DNA of 64,000 nt from Pseudomonas sp. GGS8 (GCF_024168645.1 NZ_JALJWF010000001.1:3785501-3849500), one strand, 5' to 3'. Positions 43,842-53,859 are shown, counted from the stretch's first letter. Translations and numbers: made by a program. The notes: generated by a model not told the origin, from the letters alone.

Positions 43842-45251
43842 ATGATCCGCACCTATTTTGATGAGATGTACGATGCCGGCGGCCAGGTCCGTCCGCATTA
43901 TCGGGAGTTTGCCCGTTGGCTGGCCGAAACGCCTGACGAGCTTTTGGCACAACGGCGACGCGAGGCCGATCTGCTATTTCATCGCGCCGGGATTACCTTC
44001 ACGCTCTATGGTGATGAGCAGGGGACAGAGCGTCTGATTCCCTTCGACACCATTCCCCGCAGCATCCCCGCCAGTGAGTGGCGGGTCGTCGAGCGCGGCT
44101 GCATTCAGCGGGTCAAGGCATTGAACATGTTCCTTGCCGACCTCTATCACGAGCAGCGCATCATCAAGGCCGGCATCATCCCGGCCGAGCAAGTGCTGGC
44201 CAACGAGCAGTATCAGTTGGCGATGCAAGGGCTGGACCTGCACCGCGATATCTATTCGCACATTTCCGGCGTCGACCTGGTGCGCGATGGCGACGGCACG
44301 TACTACGTGCTCGAAGACAACCTGCGTACCCCCAGCGGCGTGAGCTACATGCTCGAAGACCGCAAGATGATGATGCGCCTGTTCCCCGAGTTGTTCGCGG
44401 CCCAACGCATTGCACCGATCGACCACTACCCGAACCTGTTGCTCGACACCCTGAAAAGCTCCAGCCCGATCGACAACCCGAGCGTGGTGGTGCTGACGCC
44501 GGGACGTTTCAACAGCGCGTTTTTCGAGCATGCGTTTCTCGCTCGAGAAATGGGCGTTGAACTGGTGGAAGGCGCGGACCTGTTCGTGCGCGACGACAAG
44601 GTGTTCATGCGCACCACGGACGGGCCGAAAGCCGTCGATGTGATTTACCGGCGCCTCGACGATGCGTTTCTCGATCCGCTGGCGTTCAACCCGGATTCGA
44701 TGCTCGGCGTGCCGGGACTGTTGTCGTCCTACCGCTCCGGCAACGTGGTGCTGGCGAATGCCATCGGCACTGGAGTCGCGGACGACAAATCGGTGTATCC
44801 CTTCGTCACGGACATGATTCGTTTCTATCTGGACGAAGAGCCGATCCTGAAGAACGTGCCGACGTGGCAGTGTCGTAATCCTTCGGAACTGTCCCACGTG
44901 CTGGCCAACCTTCCGGAGCTGGTAGTCAAGGAAACCCAAGGCTCCGGCGGTTACGGAATGCTGGTGGGGCCGGCGGCGACGGCGGCAGAGATCGAGTCTT
45001 TCCGAGAGCGGATCAAAGCCAAGCCCCACGCGTACATCGCGCAACCGACGTTGTCTTTGTCGACCTGTCCGACCTTTGTCGAAAACGGCATCGCTCCGCG
45101 CCACATCGACCTGCGTCCGTTTGTATTGTCTGGCCGCGAAACCCGGGTTGTACCCGGCGGTTTGACCCGAGTCGCCTTGCGTGAAGGCTCCCTGGTGGTG
45201 AACTCCTCCCAGGGCGGCGGCACCAAGGACACTTGGGTGGTCGAGGATTGA
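43842..45251 (+). CDS. Circularly permuted ATP-grasp protein
   Basis: The 469-residue protein belongs to the circularly permuted ATP-grasp family (CP_ATPgrasp, DUF404/407): RPHYREFARWL near the N-terminus, GVDLVRDGDGTYYVLEDNLRTPSGVSYMLEDR, and VVKETQGSGGYGMLVGP with RHIDLRPFVL near the end. Such proteins are predicted peptide or amide ligases. AAGGAG lies upstream of the ATG. It is followed by the alpha-E and transglutaminase genes in close order, a widely conserved trio of unknown product. Confidence 0.92.
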   Translation: MIRTYFDEMYDAGGQVRPHYREFARWLAETPDELLAQRRREADLLFHRAGITFTLYGDEQGTERLIPFDTIPRSIPASEWRVVERGCIQRVKALNMFLADLYHEQRIIKAGIIPAEQVLANEQYQLAMQGLDLHRDIYSHISGVDLVRDGDGTYYVLEDNLRTPSGVSYMLEDRKMMMRLFPELFAAQRIAPIDHYPNLLLDTLKSSSPIDNPSVVVLTPGRFNSAFFEHAFLAREMGVELVEGADLFVRDDKVFMRTTDGPKAVDVIYRRLDDAFLDPLAFNPDSMLGVPGLLSSYRSGNVVLANAIGTGVADDKSVYPFVTDMIRFYLDEEPILKNVPTWQCRNPSELSHVLANLPELVVKETQGSGGYGMLVGPAATAAEIESFRERIKAKPHAYIAQPTLSLSTCPTFVENGIAPRHIDLRPFVLSGRETRVVPGGLTRVALREGSLVVNSSQGGGTKDTWVVED

Positions 45252-45263
45252 AGGAAGCTTGCC

Positions 45264-46214
45264 ATGTTAAGTAGAACTGCCTCGGATCTGTATTGGATGT
45301 CGCGTTACCTGGAGCGGGCGGAAAACCTCGCACGGATGCTCGACATCAGTTATTCGCTGTCGCTGATGCCCCAGGACGGTCGTGGCGACGGCTTGCACGA
45401 ACTCGCCATGCCGTTGCTGATCACCGGCACCCTGGACGATTACCTGGAACGTCACGGCGATCTGCATGCCGAGCGGCTGCTGCATTTTTTCGCTCTGGAC
45501 GCGGCCAACCCGGCGAGTATCTACAGCTGCCTCGGCGCGGCGCGAGCCAGCGCCCATGCGGTGCGTGGGCGAATCACTGCCGACATGTGGGAAAACATTA
45601 ACGCCACCTGGCTGGAAATTCGCGGGATCGCCGAACAGGGCTTGGGTCGCTACGGCATGAGCCGTTTCTGTGAGTGGATCAAGGAACGTTCCCACCTGTT
45701 CCGCGGCGCTTGCTACGGCACGATCATGCGTAACGACGCGTTCCGCTTCATTCGTCTGGGCACCTTTATCGAAAGGGCCGACAACACCTTGCGCCTGCTT
45801 GATGCCCGTTACGAAATGGCCGGCGATCAAGCCGAAGCAGTCAGTGACGGTACGGCCCACGCCTATTACCAATGGAGCGCCTTGTTGCGGGCCTTGTCGT
45901 CGTTCGAGGCCTATACCGAAATCTACCGCGACGCCCCCGGCGCCCGGCATGTGGCCGAGCTGTTGTTGCTGCGCGCCGATGTGCCGCGATCCCTGCGAGC
46001 CTGCACCGAAGAGGTCGATCAGATTCTCGCTCAACTGCCGGGGGCCAACGGCCGTCCCGCACAACGCCTGGCGGCGGAAATGGACGCGCGCCTGCGCTAC
46101 ACCGGTATCAACGAAATTCTCGATGAAGGCCTGCATGCCTGGCTGACCGAGTTCATCCCGCTGGTGCGCCAGTTGGGCAATGCCATACACAGTTCCTATC
46201 TGGAGGCTGCATGA
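45264..46214 (+). CDS. Alpha-E domain protein
   Basis: The 316-residue, largely helical protein starts MLSRTASDLYWMSRYLERAEN, the conserved N-terminal segment of the alpha-E family, which also has FIRLGTFIERADNTLRLLDARYE in the middle. The family is always found with ATP-grasp and transglutaminase-like genes; its biochemical role is unknown. It starts 12 bp after the ATP-grasp gene and its stop overlaps the next start in an ATGA. Confidence 0.93.
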   Translation: MLSRTASDLYWMSRYLERAENLARMLDISYSLSLMPQDGRGDGLHELAMPLLITGTLDDYLERHGDLHAERLLHFFALDAANPASIYSCLGAARASAHAVRGRITADMWENINATWLEIRGIAEQGLGRYGMSRFCEWIKERSHLFRGACYGTIMRNDAFRFIRLGTFIERADNTLRLLDARYEMAGDQAEAVSDGTAHAYYQWSALLRALSSFEAYTEIYRDAPGARHVAELLLLRADVPRSLRACTEEVDQILAQLPGANGRPAQRLAAEMDARLRYTGINEILDEGLHAWLTEFIPLVRQLGNAIHSSYLEAA

Positions 46215-47014
46215 GACTTTCCATTAGCCACGAGACCGCCTATCACTACGAAGATCAGGTGCGGGCGAGCATCCAGTACCTGCGACTGACACCCCACGAC
46301 AGCGAGCGCCAGCACGTGCTGAGCTGGCAACTCGACCTGCCGCGCCCGGTGCGTGCGCAACTCGACCCGTTCGGCAACATCCTGCATGTGCTGACCCTGG
46401 ACGAGCCGCATGAGGCGATCATCATTGGCGCCCGTGGTCAGGTCGACATCGACGAACTGCGCGAAGCCGAGCATGAGAGCCAGTCGGCGCTGCCGTTCCT
46501 GCGTTTCACTCGGCTGACCGAAGCCGATGAAGCCCTGCGCGCGTTTGCCGAGAAGGCGTGCAAGCAACGGCGGGATCGCACGGCGCTGATCGATTTGATG
46601 CATGGCCTGAACCAGCACATGACCTACACGCCGGGTTCCACTGAAGTGGAGACCAGCGCCGCGCAAGCTTTCGCCGGGCGCTCCGGGGTTTGCCAGGACC
46701 ATACCCATGCGTTTCTCGCCTGCGCCCGTAGCCTGGGCATTCCCTCGCGTTATGTGTCGGGGTATTTGTACAGCGAGAACAGCGAACACCTGGCCAGTCA
46801 CGCCTGGGCGGAAGCCTGGCTGGATGACGCCTGGTACAGCTTCGATGTGACCAACGAACTGGCCCGCCCTGAGCGTCACCTGAAGTTGGCCGTGGGCCTG
46901 GACTACCTCGACGCCTGCCCGGTGCGCGGCATGCGCCGTGGCGGCGGGTACGAGCAGATGCATGCCAAGGTGTTTGTTTCGCCGACGCCAGTGATTACCG
47001 TCCAGCAGCAGTAA
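46211..47014 (+). CDS. Transglutaminase-like cysteine peptidase family protein
   Basis: The 267-residue protein has an N-terminal beta domain (MRLSISHETAYHYEDQVRAS) and a transglutaminase-like core with Cys in GVCQDHTHAF, His in SHAWAEAWLDD and Asp in FDVTNE, the full catalytic triad. It probably cleaves or forms an amide bond linked to the product of the ATP-grasp protein. No signal peptide is visible. It overlaps the alpha-E gene, so the trio is one operon. Confidence 0.93.
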   Translation: MRLSISHETAYHYEDQVRASIQYLRLTPHDSERQHVLSWQLDLPRPVRAQLDPFGNILHVLTLDEPHEAIIIGARGQVDIDELREAEHESQSALPFLRFTRLTEADEALRAFAEKACKQRRDRTALIDLMHGLNQHMTYTPGSTEVETSAAQAFAGRSGVCQDHTHAFLACARSLGIPSRYVSGYLYSENSEHLASHAWAEAWLDDAWYSFDVTNELARPERHLKLAVGLDYLDACPVRGMRRGGGYEQMHAKVFVSPTPVITVQQQ

Positions 47015-47020
47015 GTAATC

Positions 47021-47113
47021 CCTGTGGGAGCGGGCTTGCCCGCGATGGCGGCCTTCCAGTCACCGCATTTATGTCTGGAGTAACGCTATCGCGGGCAAGC
47101 CCGCTCCCGCAGG
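47021..47113. repeat. REP pair (REPIN), family A
   Basis: CTGTGGGAGCGGGCTTGCCC and the inverted copy ending GCAAGCCCGCTCCCGCAGG flank about 40 bases between convergent genes. Confidence 0.9.
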
Positions 47114-47126
47114 GAGGAGGGTGTCA

Positions 47127-47936
47127 TTACGGCTTAATTTTGCGCCCAGCCATGTGCTTCAAATACCCCACCAACAAGTCCAGATCCCCCTCCGGCAACA
47201 CTGTCGACGAGAACCCAGGCATCTTCGCTTGCGGCCACTGGCGCAAACTCTGCGGGTCACGGATGTAACGCTTGAGGAACTTCGCGCCGAAATACTCGGT
47301 CGGGTTGAACGGAATATTCAGGTCCGGTCCGAACTGCGCATCCCCCGCGCCATTGAGTCGATGGCAGGCCAGGCAGTTCTTCTGAAACAGCGCAAAGCCT
47401 TTGTTCACCGGATGGTCTGCCTTCAGCGCAGGATCGGGCAACAGGGCAGGGAAGCGTTCGGCCACCGGGGCCATGCGCTTGATGCTCGCCACTTCGAACG
47501 GCCATTGCTCGGGGCTGATATTGCCCGCCTGTGGATCGGTCCAGACCAGATAGAACGGCCCCGCACTGTGCTTGCCCTCCGACAGCGGCGGCCACGGCTT
47601 GGCCGGGTCTTCAATCGCCAGCCAGGCTCGCGCCCCCTGATGGGTATTGAGCAAAGGCGCGGCAGCCAGTTCAGCGGCAAAACCGTCCAAAGCCACGGCT
47701 TGCAGGTGATCGTCAGGCTTAGTACCCGTCAACAACGCCGCCATCGGCACGGCGCGATAGCTCATGTCCCGTTTGTAGGAAACGTCGTTAGTGATCGTGA
47801 TGGTCTGAGCTTGAGGATGCTTGAGCAATTCCTCGGTCTGCCAGGTGCGAGGGCTCGCGCCCAGCTCAAGATTCAGCTGTGCGGCGGACAGAGGCGTGCT
47901 GAGCAGCAAGGCCCCAAACAGAATGAGCGCTTTCAA
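47127..47936 (-). CDS. Secreted c-type cytochrome
   Basis: The product of about 270 residues has a signal peptide (KALILFGALLLSTPLSAAQL), a middle region like molybdopterin-oxidoreductase-type domains (LLKHPQAQTITITNDVSYKRDMSYRAVPM) and a C-terminal cytochrome c domain with CLACH and an axial Met in AKMPGF. It is probably periplasmic and moves electrons to or from a partner I cannot identify. The start is uncertain: TTG at 47936 gives a clean signal peptide, GTG at 47978 adds 14 residues. Confidence 0.78.
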   Translation of the reverse strand: MKALILFGALLLSTPLSAAQLNLELGASPRTWQTEELLKHPQAQTITITNDVSYKRDMSYRAVPMAALLTGTKPDDHLQAVALDGFAAELAAAPLLNTHQGARAWLAIEDPAKPWPPLSEGKHSAGPFYLVWTDPQAGNISPEQWPFEVASIKRMAPVAERFPALLPDPALKADHPVNKGFALFQKNCLACHRLNGAGDAQFGPDLNIPFNPTEYFGAKFLKRYIRDPQSLRQWPQAKMPGFSSTVLPEGDLDLLVGYLKHMAGRKIKP

Positions 47937-48046
47937 TGATCGTCGTCCATGTCGTGGAAGTGCCGCAAGGGTTGGCACAGGCGCGCTGATTCAGGTAGCG
48001 AGCCAATCACATTTATATCAGGCGAAATGAAAACCCTGATGCTCGA

Positions 48047-48142
48047 TCAGCCAAGCACCTTGGTCAGGTTCGGCAAAATCAACAACAGTGTAGTAGCGAA
48101 TAGAATGAGCCCGGCTTGACGTACTTTCGAATGTTTGAACAT
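48047..48142 (-). CDS. Possible 31-residue membrane peptide
   Basis: The frame MFKHSKVRQAGLILFATTLL continues to LPNLTKVLG and ends at TGA. It is a basic N-terminus followed by one hydrophobic segment, like known small inner-membrane peptides. AAGGCGG lies about ten bases before the ATG. Because the frame is so short, evidence is limited to the ribosome site and the hydrophobic pattern. Confidence 0.45.
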   Translation of the reverse strand: MFKHSKVRQAGLILFATTLLLILPNLTKVLG

Positions 48143-48529
48143 GGCTTGACCGCCTTTTTTGTTATTTCCTGATTGCCTGCCTGCATATCTCCATGACGGC
48201 AGAGCGCTGCACTTCCTGTAGGACGAGAGCCTCGGCAAAACCCGACGACAACTTCGTACAGGTTTACATTAGGGCCCGCGTCACGCTTGGCTTAGATCCA
48301 TTTCGTATGGGTTATGCACAATCCGCTTCTAAAAAGGTATGAGGCTCATGGCCAGCTTCTTGGGCGCCCGTTGGCTAGACAGCTTGGTGACACGAATCGA
48401 TTAATCCGATAGCTGACTACCGTTCGTCTGAGCGTGACCGTCAACGCCAATGAGCGCTGTGGTCATTGAATCCATGGCTGCTCGGCATAAGGTGAGGGCA
48501 TAGAGATCACCCTCAGGTTCGAGAACGCC
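48143..48529. other. 387-bp intergenic region without recognised genes
   Basis: The region between the small peptide frame and the thiolase gene contains TCGATTAATCCGA, a near-palindrome at about 48398, and A+T-richer tracts near 48310-48350 that may hold the promoter of the thiolase operon. No open frame here has a ribosome site and Pseudomonas-like codon use. Confidence 0.5.
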
Positions 48530-49735
48530 ATGACCCAAGCTTTGATATTCGACGCGTTGCGCACGCCCCGTGGCAAAGGCAAGGCCAATGGCGCCTTGCA
48601 CAGCGTCAAGCCAGTGAACCTGGTGGCCGGGCTGCTGACGGCGTTGCAGCAGCGCACGTCCCTGGACACCAGTCAGGTCGATGACGTGGTGCTTGGCTGC
48701 GTCACGCCCATCGGCGATCAGGGTTCCGACATCGCCAAGACCGCCACACAAGTGGCTGATTGGGACGTCAGCGTGGCGGGTGTGCAACTCAATCGCTTCT
48801 GCGCGTCGGGGCTGGAAGCAGTGAACCTGGGCGCGATGAAAGTGCGTTCCGGCTTCGAAGATCTGGTGGTGGTCGGCGGCGTCGAGTCTATGTCCCGCGT
48901 ACCCATGGGCAGCGACGGTGGGGCCTGGGCGCTGGACCCGGAAACCAACTTGCACAACCATTTCACGCCTCAGGGCGTGGGTGCCGATCTGATTGCCACA
49001 ATCGAAGGTTTCAGCCGTCAGGACGTCGATGCCTTTGCGTTGCACTCGCAGCAGAAAGCGGCGCGGGCGCGGGCGAACGGATCGTTCAATAAGTCGCTGG
49101 TGCCGGTGCGGGACCAGAACGGCATTATCCTGCTTGATCATGATGAGTTCATTCGCGCCGATTCGACGATGGAAGGCCTGGGCAAGCTCAAGCCGAGTTT
49201 CGAAATGATCGGGCAAATGGGCTTCGACGCCACGGCATTGCGGGTGTACAGCCAGGTCGAGCGGATCAACCACGTTCACACGCCGGGCAACAGTTCCGGG
49301 ATCGTTGATGGCGCGGCACTGATGCTGATCGGCTCCGAAGCGAAGGGCCGGGCGCTGGGCTTGCAGCCACGGGCGCGGATCGTCGCCACGGCAGTCACCA
49401 GTACCGATCCGACCATCATGCTCACCGGCCCGGCACCGGCGACCCGCAAGGCCCTGGCCAAGGCAGGGTTGCGGGTCGAAGACATCGACCTGTTCGAAGT
49501 CAATGAAGCGTTCGCCTCGGTCGTGTTGAAGTTCATCAAGGACATGGCCATCGACCCGGACAAGGTCAACGTCAACGGCGGCTCCATCGCCATGGGGCAT
49601 CCGCTCGGCGCCACCGGTTGCGCGATTCTCGGCACGCTGCTCGATGAACTGGAAACCCGGCGCCTGCGCTACGGCCTGGCGACATTGTGTGTCGGCGGCG
49701 GCATGGGCATTGCCACCATCATTGAACGCCTCTGA
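48530..49735 (+). CDS. Acetyl-CoA C-acyltransferase (thiolase)
   Basis: The 401-residue thiolase has the nucleophile region [14 protein letters not shown] with the active Cys near residue 90, [24 protein letters not shown] and the second Cys in CVGGGMGIA. It carries out the last step of beta-oxidation, cleaving 3-ketoacyl-CoA. It precedes the FadB/FadJ-like gene by 17 bp, so the two form an operon. It differs from the main fadBA order in which fadB is first. Confidence 0.95.
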   Translation: MTQALIFDALRTPRGKGKANGALHSVKPVNLVAGLLTALQQRTSLDTSQVDDVVLGCVTPIGDQGSDIAKTATQVADWDVSVAGVQLNRFCASGLEAVNLGAMKVRSGFEDLVVVGGVESMSRVPMGSDGGAWALDPETNLHNHFTPQGVGADLIATIEGFSRQDVDAFALHSQQKAARARANGSFNKSLVPVRDQNGIILLDHDEFIRADSTMEGLGKLKPSFEMIGQMGFDATALRVYSQVERINHVHTPGNSSGIVDGAALMLIGSEAKGRALGLQPRARIVATAVTSTDPTIMLTGPAPATRKALAKAGLRVEDIDLFEVNEAFASVVLKFIKDMAIDPDKVNVNGGSIAMGHPLGATGCAILGTLLDELETRRLRYGLATLCVGGGMGIATIIERL

Positions 49736-49752
49736 GCCCTAGGAACATTGCC

Positions 49753-51897
49753 ATGACCCAAGCCATTCGTTATGAAAAGGGCCAGGACCGGATCGTCGTC
49801 TTGACCATCGACATGCCGGGCCAGAGCGCCAACACCATGAACGCGGTCTACCGCGAAGCCATGGCCACCTGCATCGAGCGTCTGGTCGCCGACAAGGATG
49901 CGATTGCCGGCGTGATCATCACCTCGGCCAAGAAAACTTTCTTCGCCGGTGGCGACCTCAATGAGCTGATCAAGGTCGGCAAGCCCCAAGCCAAAGCCTT
50001 TTACGACATGGTGCTGACCCTCAAGGGCCAATTGCGCACCCTGGAAACCCTCGGTAAGCCGGTGGTTGCCGCCATTAACGGTGCGGCGCTCGGCGGCGGC
50101 TGGGAAATCTGTCTGGCGTGCCATCACCGTATAGCGCTCGACAACCCGTCGGTGCTGCTTGGCCTGCCGGAAGTTACCCTCGGCCTGTTACCGGGCGGCG
50201 GCGGGGTGGTGCGTATGGTGCGCATGCTGGGCATCGAAAAAGCCCTGCCGTATCTGTTGGAAGGTAAGAAAATCAGTCCGCAACAGGCGTGGCAAGCGAA
50301 GTTGATCGACGAGTTGGCCGCCGATCACGATGAACTGATGGCCAAGGCGCGGGCATGGATTGCTGCTCATCCGATCGCTGTGCAACGCTGGGACGTGAAG
50401 GGTTATCAGATTCCCGGCGGCACGCCCTCGGATCCGAAAGTCATGCAGATGCTGGCCATCACACCGTCGATCCTGCGCAGTAAAACCCAGGGTTGCCTGC
50501 CCGCGCCGGAGAAAATCCTCTGCGCCGCAGTGGAAGGCGCTCAGGTGGATTTCGATACGGCGCACCTGATCGAAACCCGCTACTTCACCGAACTGACCAC
50601 CGGCCAGGTGTCGAAAAACCTCATCGGCACCTTTTGGTTTCAGCTCAATGAGATCAATGCCGGCGGTTCGCGACCTCAGGGCATAGCGCCTTATGTGACG
50701 AAGCAGGTCGGCGTACTCGGCGCCGGAATGATGGGCGCGGGCATCGCGTTTGTCAGCGCCTCGGCCGGCATCGACGTGATGCTCAAAGACATCAACCTCG
50801 CCGCGGCAGAGAAGGGCAAGGCCCACTCGGCGGCGCTGCTGGACAAGAAGGTTGTGCGCGGCCAACTGAGCCGGGAGCAGCGCGAGGCGATTCTGACGCG
50901 AATCCATACCACCGAAAACGATGCGGATTTGGCCGGTTGCGATTTGATCATCGAAGCAGTGTTTGAAGATCGCGAGCTTAAAGCCAAGGTCTCCTCGGCA
51001 GCGCAAACCGTCGTCGGCCCGGACGCGGTGATTGCCTCCAATACCTCGACCTTGCCGATCAGCGGCCTGGCCACCGCTGTGCCGGACCCAACGAAATTCA
51101 TCGGCCTGCATTTCTTCAGTCCCGTGGAGAAAATGCCGTTGGTGGAAATCATCAAGGGCGCCGATACCAGCGACGAAACCCTGGCTCGCGGTTTCGATTT
51201 CGTCCTGCAAATCAAGAAAACTCCAATTGTGGTCAACGACAGTCGCGGCTTCTTCACGTCACGGGTGTTCGGCACGTTTACCAACGAAGGCATCGCGATG
51301 CTCGGTGAAGGTGTAAGTGCGCCGATGATCGAGACCGAGGCACGTAAGGCCGGCATGCCCGTCGGGCCGCTGGCGATCTCCGACGAAGTTTCCCTCAGCC
51401 TCATGAGCCATATCCGCCAACAAACTGCCAAAGACCTGCAAGCGGAAGGGAAACCGCTGATTGAGCATCCTGCATTCGCCGTGATTGACTTGCTGCTCAA
51501 GGAATTCAAGCGTCCGGGCAAGGCCGCTGGAGGTGGTTTCTACGATTATCCGGCCGCCGGGCAGAAACATTTGTGGCCAGAGCTGAAAACCCGCTTCGAG
51601 AAAGCTGACGGACAGATTTCGCCGAAAGACGTGCGCGATCGGTTGCTGTTCATCCAAGCCATCGAAACCGTGCGCTGTGTGGAGAAGGGCGTGCTGACCT
51701 CGACGGCGGATGCCAACGTCGGCTCGATCTTCGGTATCGGCTTCGCGGCCTGGACCGGCGGTGCGCTGCAATTCATCAACCAGTACGGGGTGAAAGACTT
51801 CGTCTCCCGCGCCCAGTACCTGGCCGAGCAGTATGGCGAGCGCTTCACGCCACCTGCGCTGCTGCTGGAGAAAGCCGCCAAGGACGGGTTGTTCTAA
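49753..51897 (+). CDS. Enoyl-CoA hydratase/3-hydroxyacyl-CoA dehydrogenase (FadB/FadJ-like)
   Basis: The 714-residue bifunctional protein has an N-terminal crotonase domain (GGDLNELIKVGK, GAALGGGWEICLACHHRIAL) and a dehydrogenase part with the NAD motif GAGMMGAGIAFVSASAGIDV, GLHFFSPVEKMPLVEII and a C-terminal helical domain. It hydrates enoyl-CoA and oxidises 3-hydroxyacyl-CoA for the thiolase next to it. The length is close to the FadJ group. The pair is probably one of several beta-oxidation sets in the genome. Confidence 0.95.
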   Translation: MTQAIRYEKGQDRIVVLTIDMPGQSANTMNAVYREAMATCIERLVADKDAIAGVIITSAKKTFFAGGDLNELIKVGKPQAKAFYDMVLTLKGQLRTLETLGKPVVAAINGAALGGGWEICLACHHRIALDNPSVLLGLPEVTLGLLPGGGGVVRMVRMLGIEKALPYLLEGKKISPQQAWQAKLIDELAADHDELMAKARAWIAAHPIAVQRWDVKGYQIPGGTPSDPKVMQMLAITPSILRSKTQGCLPAPEKILCAAVEGAQVDFDTAHLIETRYFTELTTGQVSKNLIGTFWFQLNEINAGGSRPQGIAPYVTKQVGVLGAGMMGAGIAFVSASAGIDVMLKDINLAAAEKGKAHSAALLDKKVVRGQLSREQREAILTRIHTTENDADLAGCDLIIEAVFEDRELKAKVSSAAQTVVGPDAVIASNTSTLPISGLATAVPDPTKFIGLHFFSPVEKMPLVEIIKGADTSDETLARGFDFVLQIKKTPIVVNDSRGFFTSRVFGTFTNEGIAMLGEGVSAPMIETEARKAGMPVGPLAISDEVSLSLMSHIRQQTAKDLQAEGKPLIEHPAFAVIDLLLKEFKRPGKAAGGGFYDYPAAGQKHLWPELKTRFEKADGQISPKDVRDRLLFIQAIETVRCVEKGVLTSTADANVGSIFGIGFAAWTGGALQFINQYGVKDFVSRAQYLAEQYGERFTPPALLLEKAAKDGLF

Positions 51898-52004
51898 GGG
51901 GCGTTCCAAGGGACCGATGACGCCTTCCGGGGCTTGCCTTGCCACCGTGTTTCAAGGCAGGCTCTGGGGTGTGCATTATTCCCACCATGTGTCAGGTATT
52001 TTTT

Positions 52005-52739
52005 ATGTCGTTACGCATCTGCATTCTGGAAACCGACATCCTGCGTCCGGAACTGGTCGATCAATATCAGGGTTACGGGCAGATGTTCCAGCGTCTGTTC
52101 TCGCAGCAACCCATCGCGGCCGAATTCACCGTGTACAACGTGATGCAGGGCGAATATCCCAGCGATGACCTGACCTTCGATGCGTATCTGGTCACCGGCA
52201 GCAAGGCCGATTCCTTCGGCACCGACCCATGGATTCAAACCCTCAAGACGTACCTGCTCAAGCGCTACGAACGCGGCGACAAACTGCTGGGCGTGTGCTT
52301 CGGCCACCAACTGTTGGCGCTGCTATTGGGTGGCAAGAGCGAGCGGGCGACCCAGGGCTGGGGCGTCGGTACCCACAAATACAAACTTGCGGCCAAGGCG
52401 CCATGGATGAGCCCGGTGAGGGAAGAACTGACGTTGCTGATCAGTCACCAGGATCAGGTCACCGCGCTGCCGGAAAACGCTACGGTGATTGCCTCGAGCG
52501 ACTTCTGCCCGTTCGCCGCCTACCACATCAACGATCAGGTGTTGTGCTTCCAGGGGCATCCGGAGTTCATTCACGATTACTCACGGGCGCTGCTGGATAT
52601 CCGCCAGGAAGCGCTGGGCGAGCAGATTTATTCGCAAGGTATGGCGAGTCTTGAACACGAGCATCACGGTACTACCGTCGCAGAGTGGATGATGCGGTTT
52701 GTGGCGCACAAGCCTGAGACTGACTCGGCTAAGCCTTAA
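52005..52739 (+). CDS. Class I glutamine amidotransferase-like protein
   Basis: The 244-residue protein has the GATase nucleophile elbow GVCFGHQLLALLLGG and the His in FQGHPEFIHDY, with GVGTHKYKL between, as in GuaA-like stand-alone GATase-1 proteins. Such proteins often hydrolyse gamma-glutamyl or similar amides. The start MSLRICILETD at 52005 is preferred; upstream frame extension lies in non-conserved sequence. The gene is convergent with corA. Confidence 0.9.
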   Translation: MSLRICILETDILRPELVDQYQGYGQMFQRLFSQQPIAAEFTVYNVMQGEYPSDDLTFDAYLVTGSKADSFGTDPWIQTLKTYLLKRYERGDKLLGVCFGHQLLALLLGGKSERATQGWGVGTHKYKLAAKAPWMSPVREELTLLISHQDQVTALPENATVIASSDFCPFAAYHINDQVLCFQGHPEFIHDYSRALLDIRQEALGEQIYSQGMASLEHEHHGTTVAEWMMRFVAHKPETDSAKP

Positions 52740-52767
52740 AAGCTTCGTGGGCAAGCCTCGGTCCCGA

Positions 52768-53739
52768 CTACAACCACCCAGACTTTTTGAAGCTCGCCCA
52801 CAAACCGACGCACCCAACGGTGATAAACCCCAACACCGCAAAATACCCGTAATGCCAGCTCAACTCCGGCATGTTCTGGAAGTTCATCCCATAGATCCCG
52901 GCCACCGCGGTCGGGAACGCCAGAATCGCCGCCCATGCCGCAAACTTGCGTTGCACCACGCTCTGGCGTGACGCCTCCAGCAACACCCCGACTTCGATGG
53001 TCTGGCTGGCAATATCCGCCAGGGTCGTCAGGTCTTCCAGCTGCCGCGTGACATGAATCTGCACATCGCGGAAATACGGGCGCATGTTTTTGTCGATAAA
53101 CGGAAAGCTCAGCTTTTGCAGTTCCTCACCGATCTCCACCATCGGCGCCGCATACCGGCGCAAGCGCAATACATCGCGGCGCAGGCCGTGGAGTTTCTGG
53201 ATGTCGCGTTCGTTCAGCGAACCGCAGAGGACATTGCTCTCCAGCTCATCGATCTCGGCATGAATCGCTTCGCCCATCGGCTGGTAGTTTTCAATCACGA
53301 AATCGAGGATGGCATAGAGTACGAAATCTTCCCCATGCTCCAGCAACAGCGGGCGCGCCTCACAACGCTGTCGGACATAAGCGTAGGACGCCGAGTGACC
53401 ATTGCGTGCGGTAATGATGTAGCCCTTGCCGGCGAAGATATGCGTCTCGATGAACTGCAATTTACCTTCGTTGCGGATCGGTGAATACGTGACGATGAAC
53501 AGCGCATCGCCGAACGTTTCCAGCTTCGGTCGACTGTGTTTTTCCAGGGCGTCTTCGATGGCCAGTTCGTGCAGGTTGAACTGGCGTTGCAGGTTGAACA
53601 GCTCCTGCGCATTGGGCTCTTCGAGGCCGATCCACACAAAGTGGCCAGGCTTGGCAGCCCAGGCAGCGCCTTCGTCAAGGGTGATATTGGTGACTTTTTT
53701 TCCGGCGCTGTAAACCGCAGCAGCAACGACTCTACCCAT
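52768..53739 (-). CDS. CorA family magnesium/cobalt transporter
   Basis: The 323-residue protein has a large cytoplasmic N-terminal domain, a long helix, two C-terminal membrane spans and the diagnostic YGMNFQNMPEL loop, the CorA selectivity motif GMN. It imports Mg2+ (and Co2+, Ni2+). The start MGRVVAAAVYSAGKKV is reasonable. It ends 28 bp from the convergent amidotransferase gene. Confidence 0.95.
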   Translation of the reverse strand: MGRVVAAAVYSAGKKVTNITLDEGAAWAAKPGHFVWIGLEEPNAQELFNLQRQFNLHELAIEDALEKHSRPKLETFGDALFIVTYSPIRNEGKLQFIETHIFAGKGYIITARNGHSASYAYVRQRCEARPLLLEHGEDFVLYAILDFVIENYQPMGEAIHAEIDELESNVLCGSLNERDIQKLHGLRRDVLRLRRYAAPMVEIGEELQKLSFPFIDKNMRPYFRDVQIHVTRQLEDLTTLADIASQTIEVGVLLEASRQSVVQRKFAAWAAILAFPTAVAGIYGMNFQNMPELSWHYGYFAVLGFITVGCVGLWASFKKSGWL

Positions 53740-53859
53740 GATGGTGATTCACTTCTTATTGGCCGCTTTCGATTGGTAAAGACTGGCAGTGCCAGGCAGG
53801 TTTCAGCTTAACCTTGTCTACTGCTTGAGAGTCAGCAAAATCTGTAGAGTTCGCAGGCA

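Noticed and set aside
52745..52768. Possible degraded REP (GTGGGCAAGCCTCGGTCCC)
   Set aside because: Only part of the consensus remains and no partner arm is nearby; too weak to list.
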